From assembly GCA_003290165.1 (NCBI GenBank), contig QNQO01000512.1, forward strand, positions 310,001 through 374,000: 64,000 bases of DNA, written 5' to 3'. The notes under the pieces are model-generated. The model saw nothing but the letters and a program-made list of their open reading frames with translations. It ran no database searches and had not been told where the DNA came from. Below are positions 22,442 to 32,945 of the stretch, piece by piece. The stretch comes from Berberis thunbergii. Its lineage: Eukaryota; Streptophyta; Magnoliopsida; Ranunculales; Berberidaceae. The position numbers and the translations under genes were made by a program. Every line of letters begins with the position of its first letter. Positions within the stretch are counted from its first letter, which is position 1.

Positions 22442-23129
22442 TGATGCAGTAATTTTTCACTCTCTGCTTTGACCTTGACCTGCAAACCTACTGACCGTCA
22501 CAAGGAGCGCTTGTGTGCCACGAACCACCGTTGTGGTAGCCGATGGCACTCCGATGCTAAAGTCAGACATGGATCTGAGGAAGCTGTAATGCTGTAAACA
22601 AGGATTTTGTGGCGTATCTTAGTTTACCAACCTCATGTCTTAATTATAGTGTTTAAGTCCTTGTTCGACTAGGCCATCGATGGCGTAGTTTAGGGAAGAT
22701 GAGCTGCATGGGGATCCTTTTCTAATTAGGAGTCGTATTGTGGAGTGACGTTTCCCTGTTAGCCTTGTGCTCCTAGATACGTGGGAGATAGTTCCCGTTC
22801 TAAGAGTAGTCTATAGGTAGAAGTCTCCATATGTGACATATACTCTGGAATATGCTTTTTAGTTGGTAGCAACGAGCTGCAGTAAGTGCTCGTCTGAAGC
22901 TGATCCTCAGTATACTTGACTTTGCAAGGCTTACGGGTATTGAGGATAGTTGTGAGACACGTGCGCTTAGTAGGCTGTAAGAATTTGAGTCAGTCTTAAG
23001 GACTGCATTTGGCGGGTTTAGAACCGCTTGGGCCGAACCAGTGTTGGGCTGACGCTAGGGCCTGTTATTCCTCGAGATCATCATGACATGTGTACGATGC
23101 AAAGTTGGGACCGTTTCGGTATATCATCA
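22442..23129 (-). repeat. LTR-c, 5' LTR of element C
   Basis: A 688-bp minus-oriented LTR from tgatgcagta to tatatcatca, next to a primer site. Its outer end abuts exon 1 of the element A antisense gene at 23130. Confidence 0.88.
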
Positions 23130-23686
23130 AAAGTCAACTTATTAAACGGTCTAAATTCACACTCGACGAGACGACCAACAGGCTCAAAATACGTTGAGTC
23201 CGTCAGAGCCATGAAACAAAACTTCTATCATGACTTAAAATCATCAGGCAGTTTGCCAAAGAAATTCGGCGAGGTTAGCGCACACATAACATGCTTGTTT
23301 ATCCGAGGATAAGTGAGCAATTACACTACCATCGAAGACACTTGGACACCAACATCCTTAGCCCAAATCAGAATGGCAATTACATTCCTATACCCATTCG
23401 GCACAAGTTTAGAGGGTGTAATGCCGAGGTATGCCAGGAACTTCCAGATCTCCTTGATAACTAGAAAGCGAAAACTCGATTGCAACATACCTTGGTGAAG
23501 ACAAATACATCTCTCAGGAGGGTACAATGGTATCAAATCGACGCTCAGAGTGCAGAACACCAGACCATCAGGAATCTCGAATGTTTTATGGAGGACTTCC
23601 ATATCAGATTCAGAAAGCAACCTCTCCTAAAAAAATTTATATCTGTTGGCAAACAGTTCATCAAAAATTTTATCCCGGCCCGCCAT
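23130..23686 (-). pseudogene. aORF1 exon 1, antisense gene of element A
   Basis: On the minus strand the start codon is at 23686 (MAGRDKIFDELFANRYKFF, then a stop). The Transposase_28-like domain follows: MEVLHKTFEIPDGLV, CICLHQGMLQSSFRFLV and LGITPSKLVPNGYRNVIAIL (23620-23330). After a frame change it ends ECEFRPF and runs into ataagttgact at 23141-23131, the decayed donor of the intron seen in copies I-III. The rest of the intron and exon 2 are at 7149-5344, so the whole block 7150-23129 was inserted into this intron. Confidence 0.7.
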
Positions 23687-23997
23687 GAAAGAAAGTTGAT
23701 AAGTATATAAATGAGATATTTTATGCCCCTAAATATACAATTGCTAAATCTAATTATTTGATAAAAAAATCTCATTATGTGTGTTTTGCGTATTTTGTAG
23801 AAATTCATGCACTATTTTCAAATCATACACTAAATGACACAATAAGGCTAATATGAACAACTAGGAAAGCTCATTGAAAGTTCACATATACATTATCAAA
23901 GATCAAAGATTTTCAAGCCCATAATGTATCATCATCTAAAGATATCGAGGAAACCAACTTGAAGATTTGGACATCCACATGAAAACTTCATCATAGC
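23687..23997. other. Unassigned AT-rich segment
   Basis: About 310 bp with tatataaatgagatattttatg at its left end, which might be the TATA region of the A antisense gene (read on the minus strand, tatata lies about 20 bp before the start codon). The rest resembles nothing else in the window. It is bounded on the right by LTR-d. No frame. Confidence 0.4.
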
Positions 23998-24255
23998 TGA
24001 TGCAGTCATTTTCCGCTCCTTGCTTTGACCTTGACCTGCAAACCTACTAACCTGCACAAGGAACGCACGTGAGCCACAACCAGTGTTGTTGCGGCCGATG
24101 GCACTCTGATGCTAAAGTCAAACAGTGATATGAATAACGTGTAATGTTGTAAACATGGAATTTGTAGCGTACCTTAGCTTACCAACCTCATGTATTATTT
24201 ATAGTGCAGAAGTCTTGGTTTGACCAGGCCATCGATGGCATAGTTTAGGGAAGAT
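23998..24255 (-). repeat. LTR-d, truncated 3' LTR of element E
   Basis: It starts tgatgcagtcattttccgctcc and follows LTR-a to tagtttagggaagat. Then it jumps to cattgagtctgaatcg, text that in copy I lies about 75 bp beyond the LTR. About 400 bp of LTR plus the polypurine tract are deleted. Confidence 0.85.
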
Positions 24256-24411
24256 CATTGAGTCTGAATCGTTGCTTGAGCCACGCGCTTCATTAATTGA
24301 ATATGCGTCGGCTCGGTGGAAAAGAGGTGGGAATTTCATCCCTATTTAGGTCATCCTTTGTGCCGAAACTAACTTCAATTTTTTGATTGAAAAAATTATT
24401 TTATCTTCTTT

Positions 24412-26914
24412 ATGGCTCAATAAAACCTTCTTGATGATGCAACTTTGGCCAAGGGACCTGAGTTTTTCGAAGACATGTTGCTTTCCGAATCAGGCCTTGC
24501 TGAAATCCGTATGAAGTTCGGGTTCCCTAAGGGCCTGCAGTTATATGCTCTAAAGGATGATCAAACGCCAATGTTGCCACCGGCGGGATTCATCTGCTTG
24601 CACCATGGGATGCTCCAAACTGGAGTTTGTTTTCCTATTCTGGATGTGATTTGGGACTTCTTGGACTTCGTTGGAATTCCTTCAGCCCAGTGTGGGCCTA
24701 ATGGGTATATGATCATTCTTCTATTTTTTATTAGGGCAAAAGAAGTTGGCGTCCACATGACTCCACGGGTGATCCAGTTGCTAACTTCTCCTCGGTTGAA
24801 CAATCACGTTGTTTGTAAAATCACATCGCTGGCTTGCTTTGAGAAATTTCCTGATGAGTTCAAGTCCTGGCAGAAGTACTGCTTCTTGGCTCTTGCAGAT
24901 TCAAAGCACTTCCTGTTCAAGGGTCATCTGCTCGAACGAGAGTTCAAGCCACTTCGTAAGTATAATTTTTCTTTCAATTCTGTTGCACTTGATTGTATGC
25001 TAATCATTGCTAATGTTTCCTCGCAGGATAGTTTTCCACTACTCCTCCTACCCCAGAAGAGCGAAACACTATGGAGACATTCTGCGACTTGCCAACGAAT
25101 AATGTGGTGGACATCATATGTGTCTCCAACTGTATTCACAGTAGGCTGGGGGACAACTGGCATGACCCCCACTCTTTACCGATCGTTGCGAGTTAAGTCT
25201 AAAGGTGGCGCCTCTTCTAGGAAAAGAAAAGTTGTCCGAGCCAAGGATTTTGTCTTGTCTGACACGGAGGAGCCGTCAGATATGCTAGCCTCCTTTGTGA
25301 GTTCGAAGAAGCCCTGCATTAGAACTAGGTCATCTTCAAAATAATATGTTCTAGTAAGTGTAGAGCGTGATTCCTGATCGATCCGTCAGGGTGGAGGCCG
25401 ATGTATCCGGCTGGGAGAAGGACCGCCTGCGATTAGCAGGGGTTGAAGATATATCGAATCTTAATGCCGCACAGGCAGAAGTTCTATGCAACTAGTTGAT
25501 GCTGGATGCAATGGTGGCTTATGCTAGTGCCAATTTGCTCAGGACCGTCATGATAGAAGGTTCCTGTAAGGATCCGCCTAAGGTTCTGGAATATGATCGT
25601 CCCACTAGTGGGTGCCTGATAGTGGTCGTGGTGACGCGGGCCAAGTTTCTCATAGTTTGTAATTTTCCCTGTCTCGCTCCAAGTCATAACTCAAGGTGTT
25701 GGAGGGTCCGTTGGATAACTCGCTTCTTCCTTTTCCTCTGGATCCTACTAAATCGTCTCACACTAATAAATCGACTACTGGTGACAAAGGAAAGGTTGCG
25801 AAGGAAGACTTAGGAGCAGTGTGGCTACGAAAGGCAGTGTTGGCATAATCCCTCATCCGGGAAAGCTTTATCTGGATGCGCAAATAAGTTTGTTTTCCCT
25901 GGATATAGTAAAAATGAGCACTTAGGTCTCACACTAGGAGGTTGATGTGGACTATGCTTCAAAGATGCATATAAGCAGGAGTCATAGTTGGCTGATGGAT
26001 CACACTCCAAAACTCGAGGAAGTTACGCTAGAAGGGTGTATGGATAAGGGTTTAAAGTACCTTATTCCAAAAATGTCACAATTGAGCCAAGTGGTAATTG
26101 TTGGGACGAAATTCGAGGCAGCCCGTGAGAAGGTGTACACCATGGAACATATCTTCTCACACATGCAGATGTTGTATTCTGACGCGCTTTATGAGAATTG
26201 AGCTGCTGAGACTCAGAGAGTTCGTGTTGACGCCCTTGAGTCTGATTTAGTAGAGGCGAGGTTTGCGAGAGACAGATTCCAGCAGGAGTTGGACCTAACT
26301 CGCTGTGATCTAGAGGCTGCACAGGAAGCTGAAGCATATGCGCGTTCTGAATTGTGGTCCCTTGCTGAGGAGAATGCCTTGAAGGAGGCTGATTGTGCTT
26401 TTCAGAAACAACAATTCGAGTCCGATGTGGATATCAAAGCTCGGGAGGCGAGGAAGGTCGAGAACCAGCTCGAATTGGAGAAACATGAGCTTAGTGCTGT
26501 AAAGAACAGTTTGACTATGGAGCAATCTCAGGTTGATGCGTTGACATGCAAGTTGAAACTATTGTAGGGTGAACTTGCCGACGCGAAATCTCATGAGGAA
26601 GAGCTTCTCCAGGAGCAAGGCAAGTGTGAAGTCCACTGGGTCGTACATGGTAGATTGGAGCTGCTAGAGTTGATGAAGGAAAAACATCCAAAATGGGACT
26701 TGATCCTTATAAGAAGATGCCATATGTAGACTTGTCAGTGGTCTTTAAATCGTTATACGAAAAGGGAGATTTGAATCCTGATGTTGAGACTGCGACGCGT
26801 ATAGACTCAACTCCTGCTCCCTCCTCCGTTAAGCTTAGCTCTTCAGATTATGTACATTCTCCTGATAAGGATTGGACTTTGTACACATGTACCTTTTGTG
26901 TTTCAACTGTTTAA
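24412..26914 (+). pseudogene. aORF1 copy III, antisense gene of element E (best preserved)
   Basis: It starts at ATG 24412, with a stop at codon 4. It is then open for almost 300 codons from 24445 because the 71-bp intron (24956-25026, gtaagt...tcgcag) happens to be readable. The Transposase_28-like domain is about residues 45-115 (PPAGFICLHHGMLQTGVCFP, FVGIPSAQCGPNGY). Exon 2 has a basic KSKGGASSRKRKVVRAK patch, SWLMDHTPKLEEVTLEGCMD (about 25990), and a Glu-rich coiled coil (26210-26567). After a stop it continues as VVHGRLELLELMKEKH and ends ...YTCTFCVSTV at 26914. The stop overlaps a poly(A)-like taatgaaaac. Homologues in A, B2, C and copy I share the order and intron. Antisense to gag; function unknown. 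Confidence 0.75.
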
Positions 26915-27445
26915 TGAAAACAGGTTTATCTTGAATATGCTCTATATCCATTTTGTGCTTGTTATCCTTATTGTGTGTTTTACATTTCACCTCGTCATTT
27001 TACATTGGCATAGGCTGGTTGGATCAATAGGAAGTCAAGTGGTTTATCTTATGTTGATAGTTTGACCGTTTGCGTAGCGAGTTACTCAGAGTCACTGTTG
27101 TATTGTCACGTCCAATAGTGGGTGTTCCGCAAATGGTTTGGAAGCGGGCTACGCTACCCAGCTTTGGGCGATTCTTAAGGTAAGCCGCTGGGGACTCGTT
27201 TTGTCTATCTGAGTGTTGGTCACGGTTACTGGCATGAGTGAATTGTGATAGTCAAGCACATGCGTTGTAATTAGAGCACTTGTACCGAGTCAGGTTTTGT
27301 AAGCTTGGGCTAGAAATCCATGTAGAACTCGTTTGCGCTTTGGTTGGACGATTTGCGGGTCGGCATGAGCGTCCTTTGCTAGTAATAGAATGTCAGCCTG
27401 TGTGAGTGTAAAGACGCTGCTTGAGCTGTGATTCATCTTTGGGTC
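26915..27445. other. Spacer after aORF1 in element E
   Basis: Non-coding, alignable in patches with 12421-12955 of element C. It has no features beyond the poly(A)-like signal at its left edge. Confidence 0.45.
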
Positions 27446-28350
27446 GGTATTTCAAAAGAAAGCAGCGGTCGCGTGGCGAGCCATGTAGGGCTCCCACCTT
27501 CCGTACCATCTATGTCTGAGCATGGGGGACTATAGGTTCGGGAAACAAAGATTCGGTGATCATGGTCTGTTGAAGAGCAATGATCCAGTGGCGAGGATTC
27601 GACATCAGTTTTGGACTGACTAGTCTCCCACCTTTCAAACCACCTACACCCATACGTAGCAGGCTACAAGTTTGAGATGAAAGGGTTCGGCAACTAGGCT
27701 GAAGAGTAGTGGTCCCGTGGCAAGTCATCAGAAGTAGTTCGGGACTGACTAGGCTGCCACTTTCCAAATCATCTATACCCGTGCGCATTGAGCTACAAAT
27801 TTAGGAGTTTAGATGACCATGGTCTATAAAAGAGCAGTGGTCCCGTGGCAAGGCATTGGAATCACTGACTAGGTTCCCACCTTCTAAACCATCTATGCTC
27901 GCGCAGTAGGGGATACAAGTTCAGGGTTGGTAATTTGTCGACCATGGTTTGTAAAATAGCAGTGGTCAAGTGGAGAGCCATCGGAATCAGTTCAGGACTG
28001 ACTAGGCTCCCACCTTTTAAACAATCTACCCCCGCGCAGTGTGGGCTACAAGTTCAAGGTTGGTGATTTGGCGATCATGGCCTTTAAAAAAATAGTGGTC
28101 CCATGGTGAGCCATCGAAATCAGTTCTTGACTGATTGGGCTCCCACATTCCAGACCATCTACACCCACGTAGTGAGGGCTACAAGTATGGGTTTTGATCA
28201 GAAGCTGCCATTGCCAGTCATCACCAGCTAGGCTTACCTGATCGAGTTTGGCGGCCGTTTTCTGCGAAGGGGGCAACGATCCTTGGTGAGTCATCGTCAC
28301 CAAGCGTGACAACGCTGATTAGACTCCCACTTCCTAAACCATCGGCATTC
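27446..28350 (-). repeat. T2-type tandem repeat in element E (about 125 bp x 7)
   Basis: Units recur near 27475, 27590, 27718, 27847, 27970, 28095 and 28285. The core is gtggcgagccat, gactgactaggctcccacc and aaaccatctacacc, with gaccatggt...gcagtggtcc. Copy number and unit length resemble element C, so both descend from an already repeated array. Confidence 0.85.
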
Positions 28351-28880
28351 GCACTAGGCGAACTAGGTGTCGGGGTCAACCAGAAGCCAACGTCGTTAGC
28401 CAAGGCTGTCTAAGCTTGCCTGGCCAAGTAGGGTCTCCACCAACTACAAGCTTAAAAGAATGTATCCACGAGTGGAGTGCATTGTGCAGATGAGTTATGA
28501 AGAGACATGAGTACCTTGGATCATCTGGCAGTAAGCAAGTGTGATCCGTGTGTCAGGAATGACTAGGGTTTCTCATGCTCGTTTCAGGCACGAGGTAGAA
28601 TACTGTTTGAATAATGGGCCGAGCCCATGGGCCCGTAGAGTGAGAACAAGGGTTCTCTGTATGCAATATGCTATATGTACATCATAGATCGCATGGTAGC
28701 ACGTGTGCGACATGGATTGTGAAATGGTTGAGTATCGGTTACTCCTCCTCAATTAATGGGGTTGGATGTAGCCCCTGTTGATTAGATGAGCGTGGAACTT
28801 CGTAGTGTCCTTGGGAGCCGTCGTCTCCTTGTTTCAATGTTGACAGTTAATGCTGAAGCGCTCGTTTGGTGTCCATTATG
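28351..28880. other. Spacer before aORF2 in element E
   Basis: No frame of interest. Contains gggccgagcccatgggcccg near 28617, an imperfect inverted motif shared with element C near 14091. It leads into the aORF2 promoter. Confidence 0.4.
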
Positions 28881-28890
28881 TCTATATAAT
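28881..28890 (+). promoter_or_regulatory. TATA box for aORF2 (E)
   Basis: tctatataat in a flank identical to element C (tgtctatataatggtg), about 60 bp before the aORF2 ATG. Confidence 0.6.
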
Positions 28891-28941
28891 GGTGTTTCTC
28901 CATCGTTGTTGGCACTATCTTCGCATAATGTATCTCCTGTA

Positions 28942-29268
28942 ATGTTCTTATTTAAAGAGAATGCTTTGGATTTTCCAAAGGCTGAAAGGAGATCTTCATC
29001 ATTGGAGTTTTTGAATGTTCTGACATTAGGGCTGATGAGTCATGATGAGAATCGCTGTTATGTGTGGTCACCTGTTCTGGGTGAACACCTAGTTGTTTCA
29101 TTGAGATCTTATGATTTCTTCTCATATTGCAGAGAAGAAGTACGAACTCCCTCCCAAGGAACGAGTCTGTCGTTTATGGGCCAGTGCCTTGCTGCTGCTC
29201 TAGAGCGCTTAACCTCAGAGATAACACCAACACCCAACTCCGGAATGGTTACCTCCACAACTTCTTGA
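28942..29268 (+). CDS. aORF2 in element E, intact 108-codon frame
   Basis: This is the only copy without an internal stop. It starts MFLFKENALDFPKAERRSSS and is also open upstream to 28786. It continues LEFLNVLTLGLMSHDENRCY, then PVLGEHLVVSLRSYDFFSYC, then a Pro/Ser/Thr-rich C-terminus ending at 29268. Chosen start: the ATG shared with copy C, downstream of the TATA box. A tattgcag at 29127-29134 could alternatively be a splice acceptor. No signal peptide, membrane span or known motif. It runs antisense to gag and occupies the place of pol. The protein family is unknown to me; expression is inferred only from the conserved promoter. Confidence 0.5.
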   Translation: MFLFKENALDFPKAERRSSSLEFLNVLTLGLMSHDENRCYVWSPVLGEHLVVSLRSYDFFSYCREEVRTPSQGTSLSFMGQCLAAALERLTSEITPTPNSGMVTSTTS

Positions 29269-30149
29269 TTAAATCCATTGTCTCACCTATCGCTGGAATT
29301 CGATATCTCGAGTTGGAGAGGAGTTGGACAAGGTCCATCGTATTTAGCCATTGACTTCTAGACGCCCCTTTCATCCCTGCAGCGGGAAGGTGCACTCGAT
29401 CTGTATCAACCTGATATTTGTCCCAAGTTCACCCAGTCGGTCGGATTGAGTCTATGAGTTGGTCGTATCTGGTTGTGGCTTGTCGCGCGGCCCTCGGTTG
29501 CTGATTTTATACCACCTCAGACCATATTTGAGGGTTGTGTCCGCAAGAGCTATGTTGTTGTTCGAATCTAATGTGCATTGGAGAGTTCACATTGCATTCT
29601 TTAGGTACGTTTGCTCTCTTCGGATGTCCTTTCGTAGTCGGATTGTTTAAGCGAGTCTTTACTTTATATTGTAGTGGATTCAGATGTCATAGTAAGTAGT
29701 TTTTTGTATCCGCCTCAGGGCGCTCGTTGTTACATCTTTCCAGTAATCAATAGAGTGTGTTTGCGCAATTTTTTCTTTATTTCTTAAATGAATTCAAATC
29801 ACATAATTTTCTAAGAATTAAAACTCTACATTGACTATGGAAAGGAAAATAAACAACTAAAATAAACTAACAGTTGGTAAGGTAAGTTGATTCGGCCCTG
29901 ATGTGAATTCGCATGGCCCTTGTTCGATCGTTGATACTTTCAGTGGACTGTTGAGCTTTGATGATGTCACAGAGGTTACTGTAGAGTAAACCTTGTGAGG
30001 AAGTTAATCTTCGTGCCGATGGAATGTTTAGGGGTTGTACTCCCGTCTGCACTGACCTATCCATTCTGATGGGTTGAAGAGCGGATTGATTTTATTCGCT
30101 TGATTGTTCCCCATTTCTGAAAACTAGCCACTGCTATTGGGTTCTCGTG
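29269..30149. other. 3' part of aORF2 module and link to protease (element E)
   Basis: Contains a poly(A)-like taatcaatag at about 29744 with flanks matching A and C. It is followed by a segment (29760-30130) that corresponds to the duplicated block of element C. Short frames only. The minus-strand gag-protease frame enters from the right at 30150. Confidence 0.45.
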
Positions 30150-32217
30150 CTAGAGGGGTTGTGCATCCACAGTCGCAGGACTTGTCTCCATTCCAGGTTG
30201 GGCTGTAGGATCCGGTTGGATATGGGAACATTCTATCTGCTTTAATGCCGCATAATGACAACCTCGTGCCATAGGTTGGTCTCCACGTATCATTCCTTTA
30301 GAGTGATTAGCAGTGTACTTAACACATAAGTGAAGGGTGGAGACTATTGCCTCCATCTGGTAGAGCCATGGTCTTCCTAAGATAAGGTTGTAGGTAGACG
30401 GCGCATCTACTACCATGAAGTCCAGAAACAAGACCTTTTGAGTTGTGGCTCTTTTTTTACTACTGCTAACCTTATCTTCTCGATCAGGAAGCATTTTTCT
30501 CCGCTGAATTCGATCAGTGAGTAGTCTGAGGATGTTAGGTTCTCCTCCTTGAGATCCATACTGCAGAACACATTGTAGAACAAGACATTGAGTGAGCTCC
30601 ATGTGTCTACCAGAGCTATTTTTACTTCCCACCTTGTGATGGAAACCGAGATGACTAGGGCATCCTTGTCCATAAAAGTTAAGGTGGGAATGGGGTTTTG
30701 CACCCTCAAGGTCATTGTCCGCATCTCTAGTAGAGTCCGCTTGTGAGACCTGTTCGATTGGTCTTCATCCAGTCTAACCCCATGAAGGACATAGATTATG
30801 CCCGGAGTTTTCTTCACTATTTCCTTGACTAACTCCCCAGTCCCTGGATCGTTCTGGTCGTTTCTCAGGGCTCAAGAATTCCTTTAGCTTTATCCTGTAG
30901 ATCCAGTACTCAATCTCATACCTTAGACTCTTCCAGTCGTTGGTATCATGGCCATCCTTCTTATGGTACGAGCAGTACTTGCTATTGTCGCGCTTGGAGG
31001 GGTTTTCGCGCTGCTTTGGGAATCATTTTAAATCTTCTCGATTTTTCATGGAATTCAGGACGTCTGACAGGCTAGAATTGAGGGGGTTCACGGCTTTGGA
31101 TCCAACGTAGTTGGATGCTTTCTCTACCCTAGCCTTGCCAAGGTCCGACCTATTGTTGTTGAGCTTTCGCTTGCCTTTTTCTCCATCCTCACTCCTCATT
31201 CCCTCCTTCTTGTCTTTAGGGGCAGAGGGTTTTTTATCTTCTTTTGTTTCCCTTTTCACGGTTCTCAACTCCTCTAAGATGATGTACCTCTGAGCGCTTT
31301 TGAGGAGCTTCGTCATATCCAAATGGGGTTTCAAGGTGAGACTTTCATAAAGCTTTCCCTCCTTTTAGGTCTGTGGTAAAAGCCGTCAAGGCTGTGTCAT
31401 GTTGCAGCCGTCGATGAGTGAAAGCTCGTTGTTGAAACGCGTGACATACTCTCTGAGTGTCTCATTGGATTTTTGTTTGAGAGAGAGTATGTAGTGTGGG
31501 CCTTTTCGGATGCGCTGACTTCCTACAAAACGCGTCTGGAACTCCTTCGCCAATGCCTTGAATGAGTTGATCGACTTCGGCGATAAGCAGCAAAACCATG
31601 ATAGTCCTATTTTTTTCAGGCTAGTGGGGAAGGTTTTGCACATGACCGACTCAAATCATTCTTTGAATGCCATTATGTTCTGGTAATGGAGTAGATGGTC
31701 GAATTGGTCAATAATCCCATCGTAGAAGTCGAGCTTTGGAGGCATGAACTTATTTGGAAGGGTTCGTTTATGATACGGTCCACGAAAAACGGGAAAGAGA
31801 TACGGTACAACACGTCTGGGTTTTGCACCTCTCTACCGTTCTGAGGGCCGAGCCTCTCTACCCTGAGAGTCGGTTCCGCATTAGCTGCGCCGCTTCCTCT
31901 AGTCCAAACTAGTTGGGGCTTAACTCTCATGTGTTTGCTATCTGTCAGCTTCTGAAGATAGAAGCATGTGTTGTTCTTGATCTCCGTTAGTGGGTGGCGG
32001 GTTCTGTTGCATGAAAGTCTCCACTGCTTTGGCGATTTTTTGTATCTGAGATGACAATAAATCCATCCCGGGGTCCGTCGTAGTCGTGGCTGGTGTGGGG
32101 ATGTGACTTTGTTGCCCGTGTGCCATCGCCATCACTGAGAGCGGTGGTATAACACCAGTCTGGGCGTTTGATGTGTCCTCTTATTCTCCATTGTTGCGTG
32201 ATCAAGTGGTCACCATC
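30150..32217 (-). pseudogene. gag-protease remnant of element E
   Basis: Gag starts at 32217 (MVTT context, stop at codon 5). It shows the N-terminal TGVIPPLSVMAMAHGQQS region, the gag domain (31740-31386, with KSINSFKALAKEFQTRFVGS and QKSNETLREYVTRFNNELSL), a Lys/Glu linker (31334-31023) and the zinc-binding segment SKYCSYHKKDGHDT at about 30980. The protease (30700-30300) has DTW in place of DTG and ends YQMEAIVSTLH. The frame continues VKYTANHSKGMIRGDQPMAR and stops at 30150 with no RT. Several frameshifts. Confidence 0.85.
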
Positions 32218-32288
32218 TCTTCGTAGCCAGAGGAGAGATGATGCTAGTAAAAGGTTAGGAACTTTGTCGTACCCACGAAAGGCCAAAC

Positions 32289-32945
32289 TAATGCAGTCGT
32301 TTTTCGCTCCCTGATGTGACATTAACCTGCAAACCTACTGACCTGCACAAGGAACACACATGAGTTACGGACCACCATTTTGGTGGTCGATGTGACTTCG
32401 ATGCTAAAGTCAGACAGGGATCTGAGGAAGGTGTAATGCTATAAACAGGGAATTTGGCATACCTTAGCTTACCAACCTCATGTCTTATTTATAGTACAGG
32501 AGTCCTGGTTTGACCAGGCCATCGATGACTTAGTTTAGGGAAGAAGATCTTCATGGAGATACTTATCTAATTAGGAGTCGTGCTGTGAAGGGAAGTTTCC
32601 CTGCTAACCATGTTCTCCTAGAGTAGTCTATAGGTAGAAGTCTACATATGTGAAACGTACTCTGGAATATGCTTCCTAGTTGGAAGCAAATAGTTGCTGA
32701 AATTGCCTGTCCAAAGCTGCCCATCGAGATACTTGCCTTAATAGGGTTTACGAGGAATGAGGATAGCTATGAGACACATGGGCCTAGCAGGCTATACGAA
32801 TTCGAGCCGCTTGGTGGACTACATTGGGCGAGCTTTGAACCGCATGGGCCGGATAAGTGTTAGGCTGACGCTAGGGTCTATCTTTCCTCGAGATCATCAT
32901 GAAACGTGTACGACATAGAGTTGGGACTGTTTTGGTGTATTATCA
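32289..32945 (-). repeat. LTR-e, 5' LTR of element E
   Basis: A 657-bp minus-oriented LTR from taatgcagtc to tattatca. The adjacent primer site (32268-32288) has decayed to ggcctttcgtggg on the minus strand. The right flank begins the unrelated element G. Confidence 0.85.

Larger units (their letters stand above)
9291..23129 (-). mobile_element. Element C, pol-less Ty3/gypsy element with nested insertion
   Basis: Both LTRs (b and c), primer site and polypurine tract are present, and the internal order on the minus strand is gag, protease, aORF2 module, T2 repeats, aORF1 (both aORFs antisense). RT, RNase H and integrase are absent. After removing the 4.1-kb solo LTR insertion the element is about 9.7 kb. 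No 5-bp duplication is visible at its outer ends, as expected if the ends come from different elements by recombination. Confidence 0.75.
23998..32945 (-). mobile_element. Element E, pol-less Ty3/gypsy element
   Basis: LTR-e (5') and truncated LTR-d (3') bound gag, protease, the aORF2 module, T2 repeats and aORF1, with no RT, RNase H or integrase. The 5 bases outside the ends are atagc and atacc, a one-mismatch possible target duplication. This is the cleanest pol-less copy, free of internal insertions, about 8.95 kb. Confidence 0.8.

Noticed and set aside
7145..23134. Target-site duplication for the block inserted in the A intron
   Set aside because: ggaat and aaagt differ at three of five positions; I do not claim it.
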